This document shows, one piece after another, positions 18,875-27,692 of a stretch of DNA of 64,000 nucleotides (the stretch's first letter is position 1; every line of letters starts with the position of its first letter). A program made the translations under genes and the position numbers. Below the pieces are notes generated by a model that made no database searches, had not been told where the DNA came from, and worked only from the letters and a program-made list of their open reading frames with translations. Source of the DNA: Thermoactinospora rubra (GTDB lineage Bacteria > Actinomycetota > Actinomycetes > Streptosporangiales > Streptosporangiaceae); assembly GCF_002093975.1 (NCBI RefSeq), contig NZ_KZ084324.1:191606-255605 (forward strand). The letters run 5' to 3'.

Positions 18875-19378
18875 ATGCCAGTACAACGCCTCAACCACGC
18901 GGTCCTCTACGTCAGGGACGTCGAGCGCAGCGTGGCCTTCTACCAGCAGATGCTCGGCTTCCGCGTCGTCATGTCGATGCCGGGAGCGGCCTTCCTCCAG
19001 GCCGAGGGCTCCACCAACGATCACGACCTCGGCCTGTTCGAGATCGGCTCCCAGGCCGGTCCCTCGGCGGCGGGCCGGTCCACGGTCGGCCTGTACCACC
19101 TGGCCTGGGAGGTCGACACGTTGGAGGAGCTGGAGCGCATCGCCGCCAGACTGCGCGAGTCCGGCGCCCTCGTGGGCGCCTCCGACCACTCCACCACCAA
19201 GGCACTGTACGCCAAGGACCCCGACGGCCTGGAGTTCGAGGTCTCCTGGCTGGTGCCCGCGGCGCTGATCACCGAGGAGGTGCTCGCCGGGCGCAGCCGC
19301 ATCCGCCCGCTCGACCTCGCCGCCGACAAGGAGCGGTACGGCGCGCGGACCCGCGGCGGCGTGGGCGTCTCCGTCTAA
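18875..19378 (+). CDS. VOC-family (glyoxalase/extradiol dioxygenase-like) protein
   Basis: A 167-residue vicinal-oxygen-chelate protein with two beta-alpha-beta-beta-beta modules. The metal triad looks intact: His in RLNHAVLYVRD, His in LYHLAWEVDT and Glu in GLEFEVSW. This places it near type I extradiol dioxygenases (catechol 2,3-dioxygenase-like). Substrate unknown. The ATG at 18875 (MPVQRLNH) is preferred to 18860, which adds only MYSGS. Probably controlled by the divergent MarR protein. Confidence 0.85.
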   Translation: MPVQRLNHAVLYVRDVERSVAFYQQMLGFRVVMSMPGAAFLQAEGSTNDHDLGLFEIGSQAGPSAAGRSTVGLYHLAWEVDTLEELERIAARLRESGALVGASDHSTTKALYAKDPDGLEFEVSWLVPAALITEEVLAGRSRIRPLDLAADKERYGARTRGGVGVSV

Positions 19379-19477
19379 ACCAGGAGAACCAGGAGAATCA
19401 GGAAAATTCACCCTCCTGCGCCACCCCGGACCCGAGTTACCGTGAAGGGAGTCCGACTACGGCGTCTGGAGACGGCG

Positions 19478-19891
19478 ATGCCAAGCGATCCCGACCACGT
19501 GCTCGACGCCATCGACGGTGCCGTCGAGGATTGGGAGGCCGTGAGCGCCGACGCGATGCGCTGGGCGCCTCCCGAGCGGAAACCGTCCCCCTCCGGTGAC
19601 GTCTTCAAGGAGGTCACCGACCTGTTCGCGCCGCTGACGGCGGCCCTGCGCTCGCTCGGCGAGGCGGTGCTGGAGGCCCCGCCGGTGCGCCGCCTGTTCG
19701 AGTTCGTCGAGGACGTGCCGCTCCCGTCCGAGCCCACCCTCGACGTGGACGACGAGGAGCCGACCTGCCGGTGCCTGTGCTTCCGCCACGCCGACAGCCC
19801 CGGCGTGTGCACGGGGCGGGTCGACGGCGTGTTCGCGGGGGTGCAGATGTGCGCCGCCTGCATGGAGGCGCAGCGGCACCGGCAGGGTTAG
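19478..19891 (+). CDS. hypothetical protein with Cys-rich C-terminus
   Basis: A 137-residue protein. The first 95 residues are acidic and helical; the last 35 contain six Cys (CRCLCFRH, GVCTGR, CAACMEA) plus His, a spacing that could hold a zinc ion or an iron-sulfur cluster. No signal peptide or membrane segment. Family not recognised. The ATG at 19478 is preferred (GGAGACGG upstream); a GTG at 19442 would add 12 residues. It converges on the radical SAM gene with a 4-nt overlap. Confidence 0.6.
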   Translation: MPSDPDHVLDAIDGAVEDWEAVSADAMRWAPPERKPSPSGDVFKEVTDLFAPLTAALRSLGEAVLEAPPVRRLFEFVEDVPLPSEPTLDVDDEEPTCRCLCFRHADSPGVCTGRVDGVFAGVQMCAACMEAQRHRQG

Positions 19892-21162
19892 AACGTGCGG
19901 CGGCGCCTGGCCCGGCGCGGATAGGCCTTGGCGTTCTCGGCCAGCCGTACCGAGTGCTCGGCCTGCTTGCGCCAGTGCCCGTAGGCGTCGCCCCGCTGGG
20001 CCAGCCGGTCGAGCTGCCGCATGGTCTCCAGCGGGATGAACGCGGGCTCCGCGTCCCGCCACGGGGTGCCGGGCAGCGGCATGAACGTGTGCGTGTGGAT
20101 GCGCGCCCCCAGGTCCGCCAGGTCGCTCGCCAGCCGCAGCGACGCCTCCTGGTCGGCGGCGTCCTCGCCGGGCATGCCGAAGATGAAGTCGACGTTGGGG
20201 CGGAAGCCGTGCTCCACGGCGATGCGGACCGCGTCGCGCACCGGCGAGGTGCCGTGCCCGCGCCCCGCCGCACGCAGGACCCGGTCGGACCCCGACTGGG
20301 CGCCGATGATGATGTTGTCGTTGGCGACGTAGCGCTTGAGCAGCCGCATCGCCTCCGGGGTGACGTGCTCGGGGCGCACCTCGGAGGGGAAGCTGCCGAA
20401 GAACACCCTGCCGTTCGCGGGCAGCTCCTCCTTCACCCCGGCCAGCAGCTCCTCGACCTTGTCCAGGTCGGGGTCGGGGCCGGGCGAGCCGTACGACAGG
20501 GACGTGGGCGTGATGAAGCGGACGTCGCGCAGCCCGAACCCGGCGATCACGCGGACGTGCTCGCGCACGCTGGCCACGGACCGGTGGCGGAACTGGCCGC
20601 CGAACATGAACGGCGTCTGGCAGAAGCGGCATGTATACCGACATCCGCGTGTGATCTCGATGGGCCCGACGTGGCGGCGCTCGGCCGGGAAGGACGGGAA
20701 GGCGTCGAGGGGCAGCTGGCGCGCCGGGGGAGTGCGGACGGCGACGCCGTCGGGGTCGCGCAGCGCCAGCCCGGGCACCTCCCGCAGGGGGCGGTCCGCG
20801 GCGAGCGTCTCGACCAGGGAGACGATCGTCGACTCGCCCTCGCCGATGGCGGCCAGGTCCCAGCCGCAGTCGACGACGTGCTGCGGCTCGGCCGTGGCGT
20901 GGACGCCTCCGGCGATGTGCAGCACGCCCTCGCGGGAGGTGAGCGCCTTGACCCGGGCCAGCTCCTCGGCCATGGCGAAGGCGTCGGGGGAGTAGAACGA
21001 CCAGAGCACCAGCACCCGGTCGGCGTCGCTGCCGTCGATCGCCGCGGCGGTCTCCTCGGGGGTGCGGCCGAGGCGCACGTCGGCGGGGCCCAGGGCCGCC
21101 ATCAGCGTGTGCACGCCGTACGTCACGGCCTTGCGATACCGGACCACCACACTCACGCGCAC
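19888..21162 (-). CDS. B12-binding domain radical SAM protein
   Basis: A 424-residue protein: N-terminal cobalamin-binding-like Rossmann region (VLVLWSFYSPDAFAMAEEL, IAGGVHATAEPQ, AIGEGEST) followed by a radical SAM domain with the CxxxCxxC cluster motif in RGCRYTCRFCQTPFMFGG. Further conserved parts are FFGSFPSEVRPEHV and FIFGMPGEDAADQE. It resembles the B12-binding radical SAM proteins of the MJ_1487 type found in archaea and actinomycetes; the reaction is unknown. Leftward single gene. Confidence 0.88.
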   Translation of the reverse strand: MRVSVVVRYRKAVTYGVHTLMAALGPADVRLGRTPEETAAAIDGSDADRVLVLWSFYSPDAFAMAEELARVKALTSREGVLHIAGGVHATAEPQHVVDCGWDLAAIGEGESTIVSLVETLAADRPLREVPGLALRDPDGVAVRTPPARQLPLDAFPSFPAERRHVGPIEITRGCRYTCRFCQTPFMFGGQFRHRSVASVREHVRVIAGFGLRDVRFITPTSLSYGSPGPDPDLDKVEELLAGVKEELPANGRVFFGSFPSEVRPEHVTPEAMRLLKRYVANDNIIIGAQSGSDRVLRAAGRGHGTSPVRDAVRIAVEHGFRPNVDFIFGMPGEDAADQEASLRLASDLADLGARIHTHTFMPLPGTPWRDAEPAFIPLETMRQLDRLAQRGDAYGHWRKQAEHSVRLAENAKAYPRRARRRRTF

Positions 21163-21253
21163 GCAGGCAGCCTACTGGCTCAGGGACTTCTCGGGGTCGG
21201 CTCAGGGACGGGACCGGATGCCCTGGATCGTCCCGCAGGGGCAGTCTGAGGGC

Positions 21254-21787
21254 ATGGTCCAGAGGTTCTCCCCGCTCGTCGTCGTCGCGTGCCTGGCTTA
21301 CGTGGTCATCGACCTGGCTCTCACCGAGGACTGGACGGACCGGGCGATCGCCCCCGGCACGCTGGTCGTCATGGGGGTGGCGGCGCTCGCCTTGACGGCG
21401 GGGATGCGCGCCGCCGACGCCCCGGTCAGGGGCCTGCCGCAGCGGCTGCTGCTCGGCTCGGGGGCCGCGCTGGTGGCCGCCGGGCTGGTGCCGCACGCCG
21501 AGGTGGCGGCGCTCGTGGGCCTGCCCGCCGCGGCGGCGCTGCTCGTGCCGAGGCTGGCGGGGCAGGAGCGGTGGCAGGCCGTGGCGCGGCCGGTGGAGTG
21601 GATGACGCTGGTCGCGGGCTTCGGGCTGCTCGCCATGACCTACGTGGCGCTGCCGGGCGACCGGGTGATGCTCGGGCTGGTGGAGAGGCTGCTGCTGGTG
21701 GCGGAGGCGGGTCTGCTGGCCGTGCTCGCGGCCGGGCTGGCTCAGGTGGCATGGCCCCAGATGACCAGGTTCCTATCCATCTCCTGA
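21254..21787 (+). CDS. hypothetical membrane protein
   Basis: A 177-residue protein made almost entirely of hydrophobic segments, about six (for example SPLVVVACLAYVVIDLAL, LVVMGVAALALTAGM, MTLVAGFGLLAMTYVAL and the last about residues 150-170). No recognised motif. It is upstream of the conservon kinase, but a 77-nt gap with its own promoter-like AT-rich segment separates them. Confidence 0.65.
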   Translation: MVQRFSPLVVVACLAYVVIDLALTEDWTDRAIAPGTLVVMGVAALALTAGMRAADAPVRGLPQRLLLGSGAALVAAGLVPHAEVAALVGLPAAAALLVPRLAGQERWQAVARPVEWMTLVAGFGLLAMTYVALPGDRVMLGLVERLLLVAEAGLLAVLAAGLAQVAWPQMTRFLSIS

Positions 21788-21864
21788 CATTTCGTGTCCA
21801 TATCCGAGAAACCTGGACTTAGGGTGCTATTCTCTCCCGCGATCTTCTATCCGGGAGCGAGCGC

Positions 21865-23850
21865 ATGGCAGCGGGCAGATCTATCCGATCCAAGATCATA
21901 GTCCTGCTCGCCCTCCCCCTGGCCTCCCTGGTCGTCCTGTGGGGCTACGCCGCGAGCCACACCACCCACGACGCGGCCAACCTGCTCAGGGTCGACACCA
22001 TCTGGCGTGGCGTCGTCGACCACGCCGACCTCCTCGTCGCGAGGGTGCAGCAGGAACGGCTCGCCGCCGCCGAGCGGCTGGCCGGAGCGGACGACCCGGT
22101 CAAGGTGGGGCGCACCCGCGCCGCGGTCGACGAGGCGAGCAAGGCGCTGACCGACAGCGCGACGAGCGACGACACCCAGTCGGCCCTCAACGCGGAGATG
22201 AAGCGGCAGCTGCAGGCGGTGTTCGCCGCCGCGGCCCGGCTGCCGGAGATCCGCCGCCAGGTCGACAGGGGCGCTCTCACCCCCTCCCGGCTGGTCGAGG
22301 AGTACGCGACCGTCTCCGACGCGGTCTGGCGCCTCTACGCCGAGTTCGCGCTGGCCACCGACCTGGAGCTGTACCGCCGCGCCAACGGCCTGATCGCCGC
22401 CGACCAGGTCCGCGAGCTGCTCAGCCGCGAGCACGCCCTGGTGGTGGCCGCGGCCGGCAAGCCGGACCTCCAGCTGCTGTCGAGGATCGACGGCGCGAGG
22501 ACCTGGCAGTTCCGCCGGGCGATGACCGACCTGGACGAGGAGCTGCGCGCGCCGTACGAGAAGGTGCCCCTGGCGCCGGTGGACCGCGCGGTGGCGACGC
22601 TGACCTCGGGCGGCGAGCTGACGGTCGCGCAGTGGCGGGCCGCGATGGACCCGGCGCTGGCGGTCTACACCGAGGCCATGAGCGTGTCCGGCGAGGCGCT
22701 GCTGGCCAGGGCCGAACCGGCCGGGACCGGCATCGTCGCCCGCGCGGCCGTGGCCGGCCTGGTCGGCCTCGTCGCCGTGATCCTGTCCGTGGTCGTCGCG
22801 GTGCGCATGGGCCGCGGCCTGGCGCGCGAGCTGGCCGGCCTGCGCGCGGCCGCGCAGGACCTGGCCGAGGTACGGCTCCCGCACCTGGTCGAGCGGCTCA
22901 AGCGCGGCGAACGTCCCGACATCCCCCGGGAGGCGATCCCGTCGGGGACCACCACGGAGATCGCCGACGTGGCCACGGCCTTCGGCAGCGTGCGCGACAC
23001 CGCCGTCGAGGCCGCCGTCGGCCAGGCCGTGCTGCGCGAGGGCGTCGCCGAGGCGCTGCGCAACCTGGCCAGGCGCAGCCAATCGCTGGTCCAGCGCCAG
23101 CTGTCGCTGCTGCAGGAGATGCAGGGCCAGACCGAGGACCCCGAGGCGCTCGGCAAGCTGTTCAAGCTCGACCACCTCACCACCCGCATGCGCCGCCACG
23201 CCGAGGGCCTGGTGCTGCTCACGGGCGGCAAGACCGGACGCGCCTGGCGCGGCGCCATCCCCGTGGAGGAGGTCGTCACCGGCGCCGCCGCGCAGGTGGA
23301 GGACTACACGCGGGTGCGGGTGTACCCGATGCCGGAGTGCGGCGTGTCCGGCCTGGCGGTCGCCGACCTGATGCACCTGTTCGCCGAGCTGATCGAGAAT
23401 GCGGCCGCCTTCTCGGCCCCCACCAACGAGGTGTCGGTGCGCGGCGAGGTGGTCGGCAAGGGCTTCGCGGTCGAGATCGAGGACCGCGGCTTCGGCATGG
23501 ACGCCGAGCAGCTGCGCGCGGTCAACGCCAGGCTGGCGGCGCCGCCCGACTTCAACCCGGCCGACACCGAACGGCTGGGCTTCGCGGTGGTGGCCCTGCT
23601 CGCCTCCCGGCACGGCGTCCAGGTCACCCTCAAGGCCTCGCCGTACGGGGGGACGACCGCGGTGGTGCTGCTGCCGGCGGACCTGCTGGAGCAGCCGGAG
23701 CCGGCCCCGGCGGCGGCGCCCGGCCGGGTGCCCCAGCCGCGGCAGGGCCAGGCGCGCGGGCCCGGGCTGCCGCGCCGCGTACGGAAGGTGAACCGCAGCC
23801 CCGAGGAGGTCAGGGCGCTGCTCCAGTCGGACGGGGAGGGAACCCCGTGA
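21865..23850 (+). CDS. nitrate-sensor-type histidine kinase-like protein (conservon CvnA-like)
   Basis: A 661-residue membrane protein: transmembrane segment about 10-29, an extracellular nitrate/nitrite-sensor (NIT)-like helical domain about 35-285, second membrane segment about 290-313, HAMP-like region, dimerisation helices near 430-455 (LDHLTTRMRRHAEGLVLL) and a HATPase domain (N-box HLFAELIENAAAF at 505-517). The usual phospho-accepting H-box is replaced by this DHLTTRMRRH sequence, as in CvnA proteins. It is followed with a 4-nt overlap by a DUF742 gene. The second kinase in this window shares the same architecture. Confidence 0.88.
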   Translation: MAAGRSIRSKIIVLLALPLASLVVLWGYAASHTTHDAANLLRVDTIWRGVVDHADLLVARVQQERLAAAERLAGADDPVKVGRTRAAVDEASKALTDSATSDDTQSALNAEMKRQLQAVFAAAARLPEIRRQVDRGALTPSRLVEEYATVSDAVWRLYAEFALATDLELYRRANGLIAADQVRELLSREHALVVAAAGKPDLQLLSRIDGARTWQFRRAMTDLDEELRAPYEKVPLAPVDRAVATLTSGGELTVAQWRAAMDPALAVYTEAMSVSGEALLARAEPAGTGIVARAAVAGLVGLVAVILSVVVAVRMGRGLARELAGLRAAAQDLAEVRLPHLVERLKRGERPDIPREAIPSGTTTEIADVATAFGSVRDTAVEAAVGQAVLREGVAEALRNLARRSQSLVQRQLSLLQEMQGQTEDPEALGKLFKLDHLTTRMRRHAEGLVLLTGGKTGRAWRGAIPVEEVVTGAAAQVEDYTRVRVYPMPECGVSGLAVADLMHLFAELIENAAAFSAPTNEVSVRGEVVGKGFAVEIEDRGFGMDAEQLRAVNARLAAPPDFNPADTERLGFAVVALLASRHGVQVTLKASPYGGTTAVVLLPADLLEQPEPAPAAAPGRVPQPRQGQARGPGLPRRVRKVNRSPEEVRALLQSDGEGTP

Positions 23851-24200
23851 GCGAAGAGTGGGTGGACGAGCCGGTCGTGCGGCCCTACGCGCTGACCAGG
23901 GGCCGCACCGCGCCCTCTCCCCGCGCCGCGCTCGACCTGCTGGCCACGGTCGTCAGGACGGCCGCCCCCGCGCCGGATTCGGCGGAGCTGGGCGTGCACC
24001 ACCGGCGGCTGCTGGAGCGCCTGGCCGAGCCGCGCCGCGTGGTGGAGGTCGCCTCCGACATGGGACTGCCCGTGGGCGTCGTGCGCGTGCTGCTGGGCGA
24101 CCTGCTGGAGCACAAGCTGATCACGGTACGGCAGACGGCGCCCTCCTCGACGATGGAGAGTCTGCTGCGCGAAGTGATCGACGGGCTCAGGGCGCTGTAG
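23847..24200 (+). CDS. DUF742 protein (conservon CvnC-like)
   Basis: A 117-residue DUF742 protein with VRPYALTRGRTAPS near the N-terminus and the winged-helix-like part VVEVASDMGLPVGVVRVLLGDL and LITVRQ. In conservons this protein is thought to couple kinase and GTPase. It overlaps the kinase stop by GTGA. Its 3' end overlaps the convergent GTPase gene by 14 nt. There is no Roadblock gene between kinase and DUF742 here, unlike a standard conservon. Confidence 0.88.
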   Translation: MSEEWVDEPVVRPYALTRGRTAPSPRAALDLLATVVRTAAPAPDSAELGVHHRRLLERLAEPRRVVEVASDMGLPVGVVRVLLGDLLEHKLITVRQTAPSSTMESLLREVIDGLRAL

Positions 24201-24759
24201 CCAGCGTCCGCAGGGAGTGCTCGACCAGCGCGATCATGACCTCCTTGGCCGAGGAGCGCTTGCGCACGTCGCACAGCAGGACGGGCACGTGGTCCTCCAG
24301 GTCGAGCGCGATCTTCACGTCCTCCACGCTGTGGCTGGCCTCGCCGTCGAAGCAGTTGACCGCCACCACGAACGGCGTGCCGCGCTGCTCGAAGTAGTCG
24401 ATGGACGGGAAGCAGTCGGTCAGCCTCCGGGTGTCGGCGATGACCACCGCGCCGAGCGCGCCGTAGGACAGCTCGTCCCACATGAACCAGAACCGCTCCT
24501 GCCCCGGCGTGCCGAACAGGTAGACCACCAGGCCCTCGCGGATGGTGATGCGCCCGAAGTCCATGGCGACCGTCGTGGTCGTCTTGCCCTCCACGCCGTC
24601 GAGGTCGTCCACGCCGATGCCGCGGTCGGACAGGATCTCCTCGGTCTTCAGCGGCTTGATCTCGCTGATGGAGCCCACGAGGGTGGTCTTGCCGACCCCG
24701 AAACCCCCGGCGATGAGGATCTTGAGCGCTACGGGGTCTTCAGAGAGCGCGGAGTCCAT
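24187..24759 (-). CDS. Ras/MglA-like small GTPase (conservon CvnD-like)
   Basis: A 190-residue GTPase: P-loop GGFGVGKTT, switch region TEEILSDRGIGVDDLDG, G3 motif LFGTPGQERFWFMW, and G4-like VNCFDG (Cys replaces the Lys of NKxD, as usual in this family). It is the last gene of the leftward conservon and overlaps the preceding DUF742 gene by 20 nt. As the only GTPase here it may serve both kinases. Confidence 0.92.
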   Translation of the reverse strand: MDSALSEDPVALKILIAGGFGVGKTTLVGSISEIKPLKTEEILSDRGIGVDDLDGVEGKTTTTVAMDFGRITIREGLVVYLFGTPGQERFWFMWDELSYGALGAVVIADTRRLTDCFPSIDYFEQRGTPFVVAVNCFDGEASHSVEDVKIALDLEDHVPVLLCDVRKRSSAKEVMIALVEHSLRTLATAP

Positions 24760-25081
24760 TGATCACTTCCTTGAGAACGCGCTCGCTCGGGCGCGGTCCC
24801 GCCTGGGACGTCACCGAGATGAGCCCTTGGTCACGCATGTCGGCGAGGAGCACGCGGACGACTCCCACCGGCAAGTCGAGGTCGGCGGCGACGTCCGCCA
24901 CGGAGATGGGGGAGCGCGCCAGCCGCAGGATAGCCTCCTGCTCGGGGCTGCCCGCGGCCTCGCCCGTGGCGGTCACCAGGGCGAGGAGGTCGAGCATAGC
25001 GCCGGAGGGCCGGGTGCGTCCCTTGGTCAGCGCGTAAGGGCGGACGATGGGCCCGGCCTCGTCGTCCATCCACGTGCTCAT
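24740..25081 (-). CDS. DUF742 protein (conservon CvnC-like), second copy
   Basis: A 113-residue DUF742 protein closely similar to the one at 23847 (shared VRPYALTKGRT, VAADLDLPVGVVRVLLADM, KEVINGLRAL). The ATG at 25081 overlaps the Roadblock stop by 4 nt, and its own 3' end runs 20 nt into the GTPase gene. Third gene of the complete leftward conservon. Confidence 0.9.
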   Translation of the reverse strand: MSTWMDDEAGPIVRPYALTKGRTRPSGAMLDLLALVTATGEAAGSPEQEAILRLARSPISVADVAADLDLPVGVVRVLLADMRDQGLISVTSQAGPRPSERVLKEVINGLRAL

Positions 25082-25485
25082 GGCCGCACCGCCGAGCGCG
25101 GATTGGTCTTCAGGTGCTGGCCCACCCGCTTGACCAGCATCGCCATCTCGTAGGCGATGTGGCCCACGTCGGCGTCGCCGTCGGCGAGCACGGCCAGGCA
25201 CGTGCCCTGGCCCGCGGCCGTGACGAACAGGAAGGCCGATTCCAGCTCGACGATGGTCTGCCGGACGTCACCGCCGCCGAAGTGCCGTCCCGCGCCTCTG
25301 GCCAGGCTCTGGAAGCCCGCGGCCAGCGCGGCCAGGTGCTCGGCGTCCTCCCGGATCAGACCCTTGGAGTGGCCCACGGCCAGGCCGTCGGTGGACAGGA
25401 TCACGGCCTGGCGCACGGAGCCCACCCTCGCGGTCAGATCGTCGAGGAGCCAGTTCAGCTCGCCCGTGTTCGTCGAGGTCATCAA
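25078..25485 (-). CDS. Roadblock/LC7-domain protein (conservon CvnB-like)
   Basis: A 135-residue Roadblock/LC7 protein: LNWLLDDLTARVGSVRQAVI, STDGLAVGHSKGL and FLFVTAAGQGTCLAVLAD are the conserved helix-strand segments. These proteins regulate Ras-like GTPases of the MglA/CvnD type. It overlaps both neighbours by 4 nt in the order kinase, Roadblock, DUF742, GTPase. No second Roadblock gene exists in the convergent operon. Confidence 0.93.
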   Translation of the reverse strand: MMTSTNTGELNWLLDDLTARVGSVRQAVILSTDGLAVGHSKGLIREDAEHLAALAAGFQSLARGAGRHFGGGDVRQTIVELESAFLFVTAAGQGTCLAVLADGDADVGHIAYEMAMLVKRVGQHLKTNPRSAVRP

Positions 25486-27644
25486 TCCCCTTCTTCCTGT
25501 CTTCCGCGTTGGGTCCCGCGCTGGAACGCCGAGAACAGATCACGCACCTGCTCGGGCGAGCGCTCCTCGGGGCCGGGCTCCTCGACGGGCGCCGCCTGGA
25601 GCTGGGGTGCCGGCTGGAGCTGGGGGGCAGGCTTGCTCTGCCGTACGCGCCTGGGCAGTCCGGCGTGGGTGCCGGCCGGCCCGCCCGCCGTGCCGCCGAC
25701 CACGGCCAGCGGCTTCTTCCTGGGCCGCTGCTCCAGGGCCGGCGGCTGGTCGCGCCGCTCGAGTTCGGGCTCGTCGGTGACCAGCGCGCGGGGGACGAGC
25801 ACGATGGCGGTGGTCCCGCCGTACGGTGAGGCGCGCAGCACGACCTGGACGCCGTGCCGGGCGGCGAGGGTGGCGACCACGATCAGGCCGAGCCGGTCGC
25901 TGTCGGCGCCTTCCTCGGTGAGGGCGTCGAAGTCGGGCGGGGCGGACAGGAGCGTGTTGATCCTGGCGTAGTCCTCGGGCGGCAGGCCGGGGCCGCGGTC
26001 CTCCACCTCGACGGCGTAGCCGTTGGCGACCCGGTCGCCGCGCACCTGGACGGTGGTGGTCGGAGGGGAGTAGATCGCGGCGTTCTCCACCAGTTCGGCG
26101 AGCAGGTGGGTGAGGTCGGCGGCGGCCGAGCCGTCGACGGCGGCGACCGGCATCGCGCCCACCTCGACGCGGGTGTAGTCCTCCACCTCGGCCACGGCGG
26201 CGCGGACGATGTCCAGCACCGCCACGGGCTTGCGCCACGCGCGGCTCGGGGCGGCGCCCGACAGCGTGATCAGGCCCTCGGCGTGGCGGCGCATGCGGGT
26301 GGTCAGATGGTCCAGGCGGAACAGCTCTTCCAGGCGGTCGGGGTCGTGCGTGCGGCGCTGCATGCCGTCCAGCAGCCGCAGCTGGCGGTGCAGCAGCCCC
26401 TGCTTGCGCCGGGCGAGGTTGAGGAACACCTGGCCGACGCCCCGGCGCAGCGCGGCCTGGCCCACCGCGGCCTCGACGGCGGTGCGCTGCACGGTGGAGA
26501 ACGCCCTGGCCACGTCGATGATCTCGGCCGAGCCGCTGACCTTGAGCCCGCGCGCCTCCTCGCCCGCGTCGACCTCCTCGCCCCGGCGCAGCCGCTCGAC
26601 CAGCCGCGGCAGCCGTACCTGGGCCAGCTCCAGCGCGGCGTCGCGCAGCGCGGCCAGCTCGCCCGACAGGCGGCGGCCGAAGCGCACCGAGACGACGATC
26701 GACAGCACGACGGCCAGCAGCCCGGCGCCGCCCGCGACGGCGATGCGCATGGCGACCCCGTTGGCGGCCTGGGCCGTGCGCTCCTCCAGGACGCGGGAGG
26801 ACTGCACGCCGAGCCTGTCGAGTTGGGCCAGCACCTCGCTGACCGCGGCCGTCCAGTCGGGCGTGGGCACCCCGGTGTGCCGGATCTTGGCCTCGATCAG
26901 CGTGAAGGTCATGAACGGCTGGCTGCCGAAGGCCAGCTCGTACGGCTGGCGCAGCTCCAGGTCGAGCACGGCCAGGGCGCGGTTCTGGAGGAACTTGCGG
27001 GTGGCGGCGTACTCGGTGAGGGCGGCGACCTCGGCGGGGGTCAGGGCGCCGCCGGCCAGCGCCGCGCCGACGAGCGCCTGCTCGCGGGCGATCACCTCGC
27101 GGGCCTTGGCCATGGTCTGCACGCCGGAGGCCTGCTGGTAGAGGGTGAGGTCGGGAACGGCGATGAGGTGGTCGTAGACGGGGAACAGCGCGTCCATCAC
27201 GCGGTTGTAGTCCGTCAGCCCGGCCAGGCGGGTGCTGCTGCCGTCGTCGATGGCGGCGCGGATCGCGCCCAGGCGGTTGAGCTCGGCGGACAGGGCGTCG
27301 AGCGCGGCACGCAGCTGGGGCCCGACCGTGTCGCCCGCCTCTCGCACGGCCTCGCGCAGGTCGGCGACGGCCTGGTCGGTGCGGGTGCGCTGCGCGCCGA
27401 GGTCTTCGGTGAGCTTGCGCGTGGCCATGGCGGTGGCGGAGCGGGCGCGTTCGGCCTGGAGCTGCACGCCCAGCTCGGTCGAGCTCACCCCGATGGTGTC
27501 GTACAGGGTCTCGGCCCGGTGGAGCGCCTGCCCGTCGGCCACCGTCAGATTGAGCACGAAGCCCCAGAGCGCGCTGAGTGACACGAGCGGCAAAAGCAGC
27601 AATAAGAAGATCTTTCGCCGGATCGTTCGGTTTCTCGAGCTCAT
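25482..27644 (-). CDS. nitrate-sensor-type histidine kinase-like protein (conservon CvnA-like), second copy
   Basis: A 720-residue homologue of the kinase at 21865: membrane segment near residues 13-33 (IFLLLLLPLVSLSALWGFVL), NIT-like sensor domain, second membrane segment about 310-330 (VAGGAGLLAVVLSIVVSV), conserved DHLTTRMRRHAEGL and HATPase N-box LTHLLAELVENAAIYS. It has a longer Pro/Gln-rich C-terminal tail than its partner. The ATG at 27644 opens MSSRNRTIRR; an upstream reading to 27680 is unlikely. First gene of the complete leftward conservon. Confidence 0.9.
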   Translation of the reverse strand: MSSRNRTIRRKIFLLLLLPLVSLSALWGFVLNLTVADGQALHRAETLYDTIGVSSTELGVQLQAERARSATAMATRKLTEDLGAQRTRTDQAVADLREAVREAGDTVGPQLRAALDALSAELNRLGAIRAAIDDGSSTRLAGLTDYNRVMDALFPVYDHLIAVPDLTLYQQASGVQTMAKAREVIAREQALVGAALAGGALTPAEVAALTEYAATRKFLQNRALAVLDLELRQPYELAFGSQPFMTFTLIEAKIRHTGVPTPDWTAAVSEVLAQLDRLGVQSSRVLEERTAQAANGVAMRIAVAGGAGLLAVVLSIVVSVRFGRRLSGELAALRDAALELAQVRLPRLVERLRRGEEVDAGEEARGLKVSGSAEIIDVARAFSTVQRTAVEAAVGQAALRRGVGQVFLNLARRKQGLLHRQLRLLDGMQRRTHDPDRLEELFRLDHLTTRMRRHAEGLITLSGAAPSRAWRKPVAVLDIVRAAVAEVEDYTRVEVGAMPVAAVDGSAAADLTHLLAELVENAAIYSPPTTTVQVRGDRVANGYAVEVEDRGPGLPPEDYARINTLLSAPPDFDALTEEGADSDRLGLIVVATLAARHGVQVVLRASPYGGTTAIVLVPRALVTDEPELERRDQPPALEQRPRKKPLAVVGGTAGGPAGTHAGLPRRVRQSKPAPQLQPAPQLQAAPVEEPGPEERSPEQVRDLFSAFQRGTQRGRQEEGD

Positions 27645-27692
27645 ATCCCAACCTCGGAAGATCGCACAGGAGACTAGCACCGATGCGCCTAG

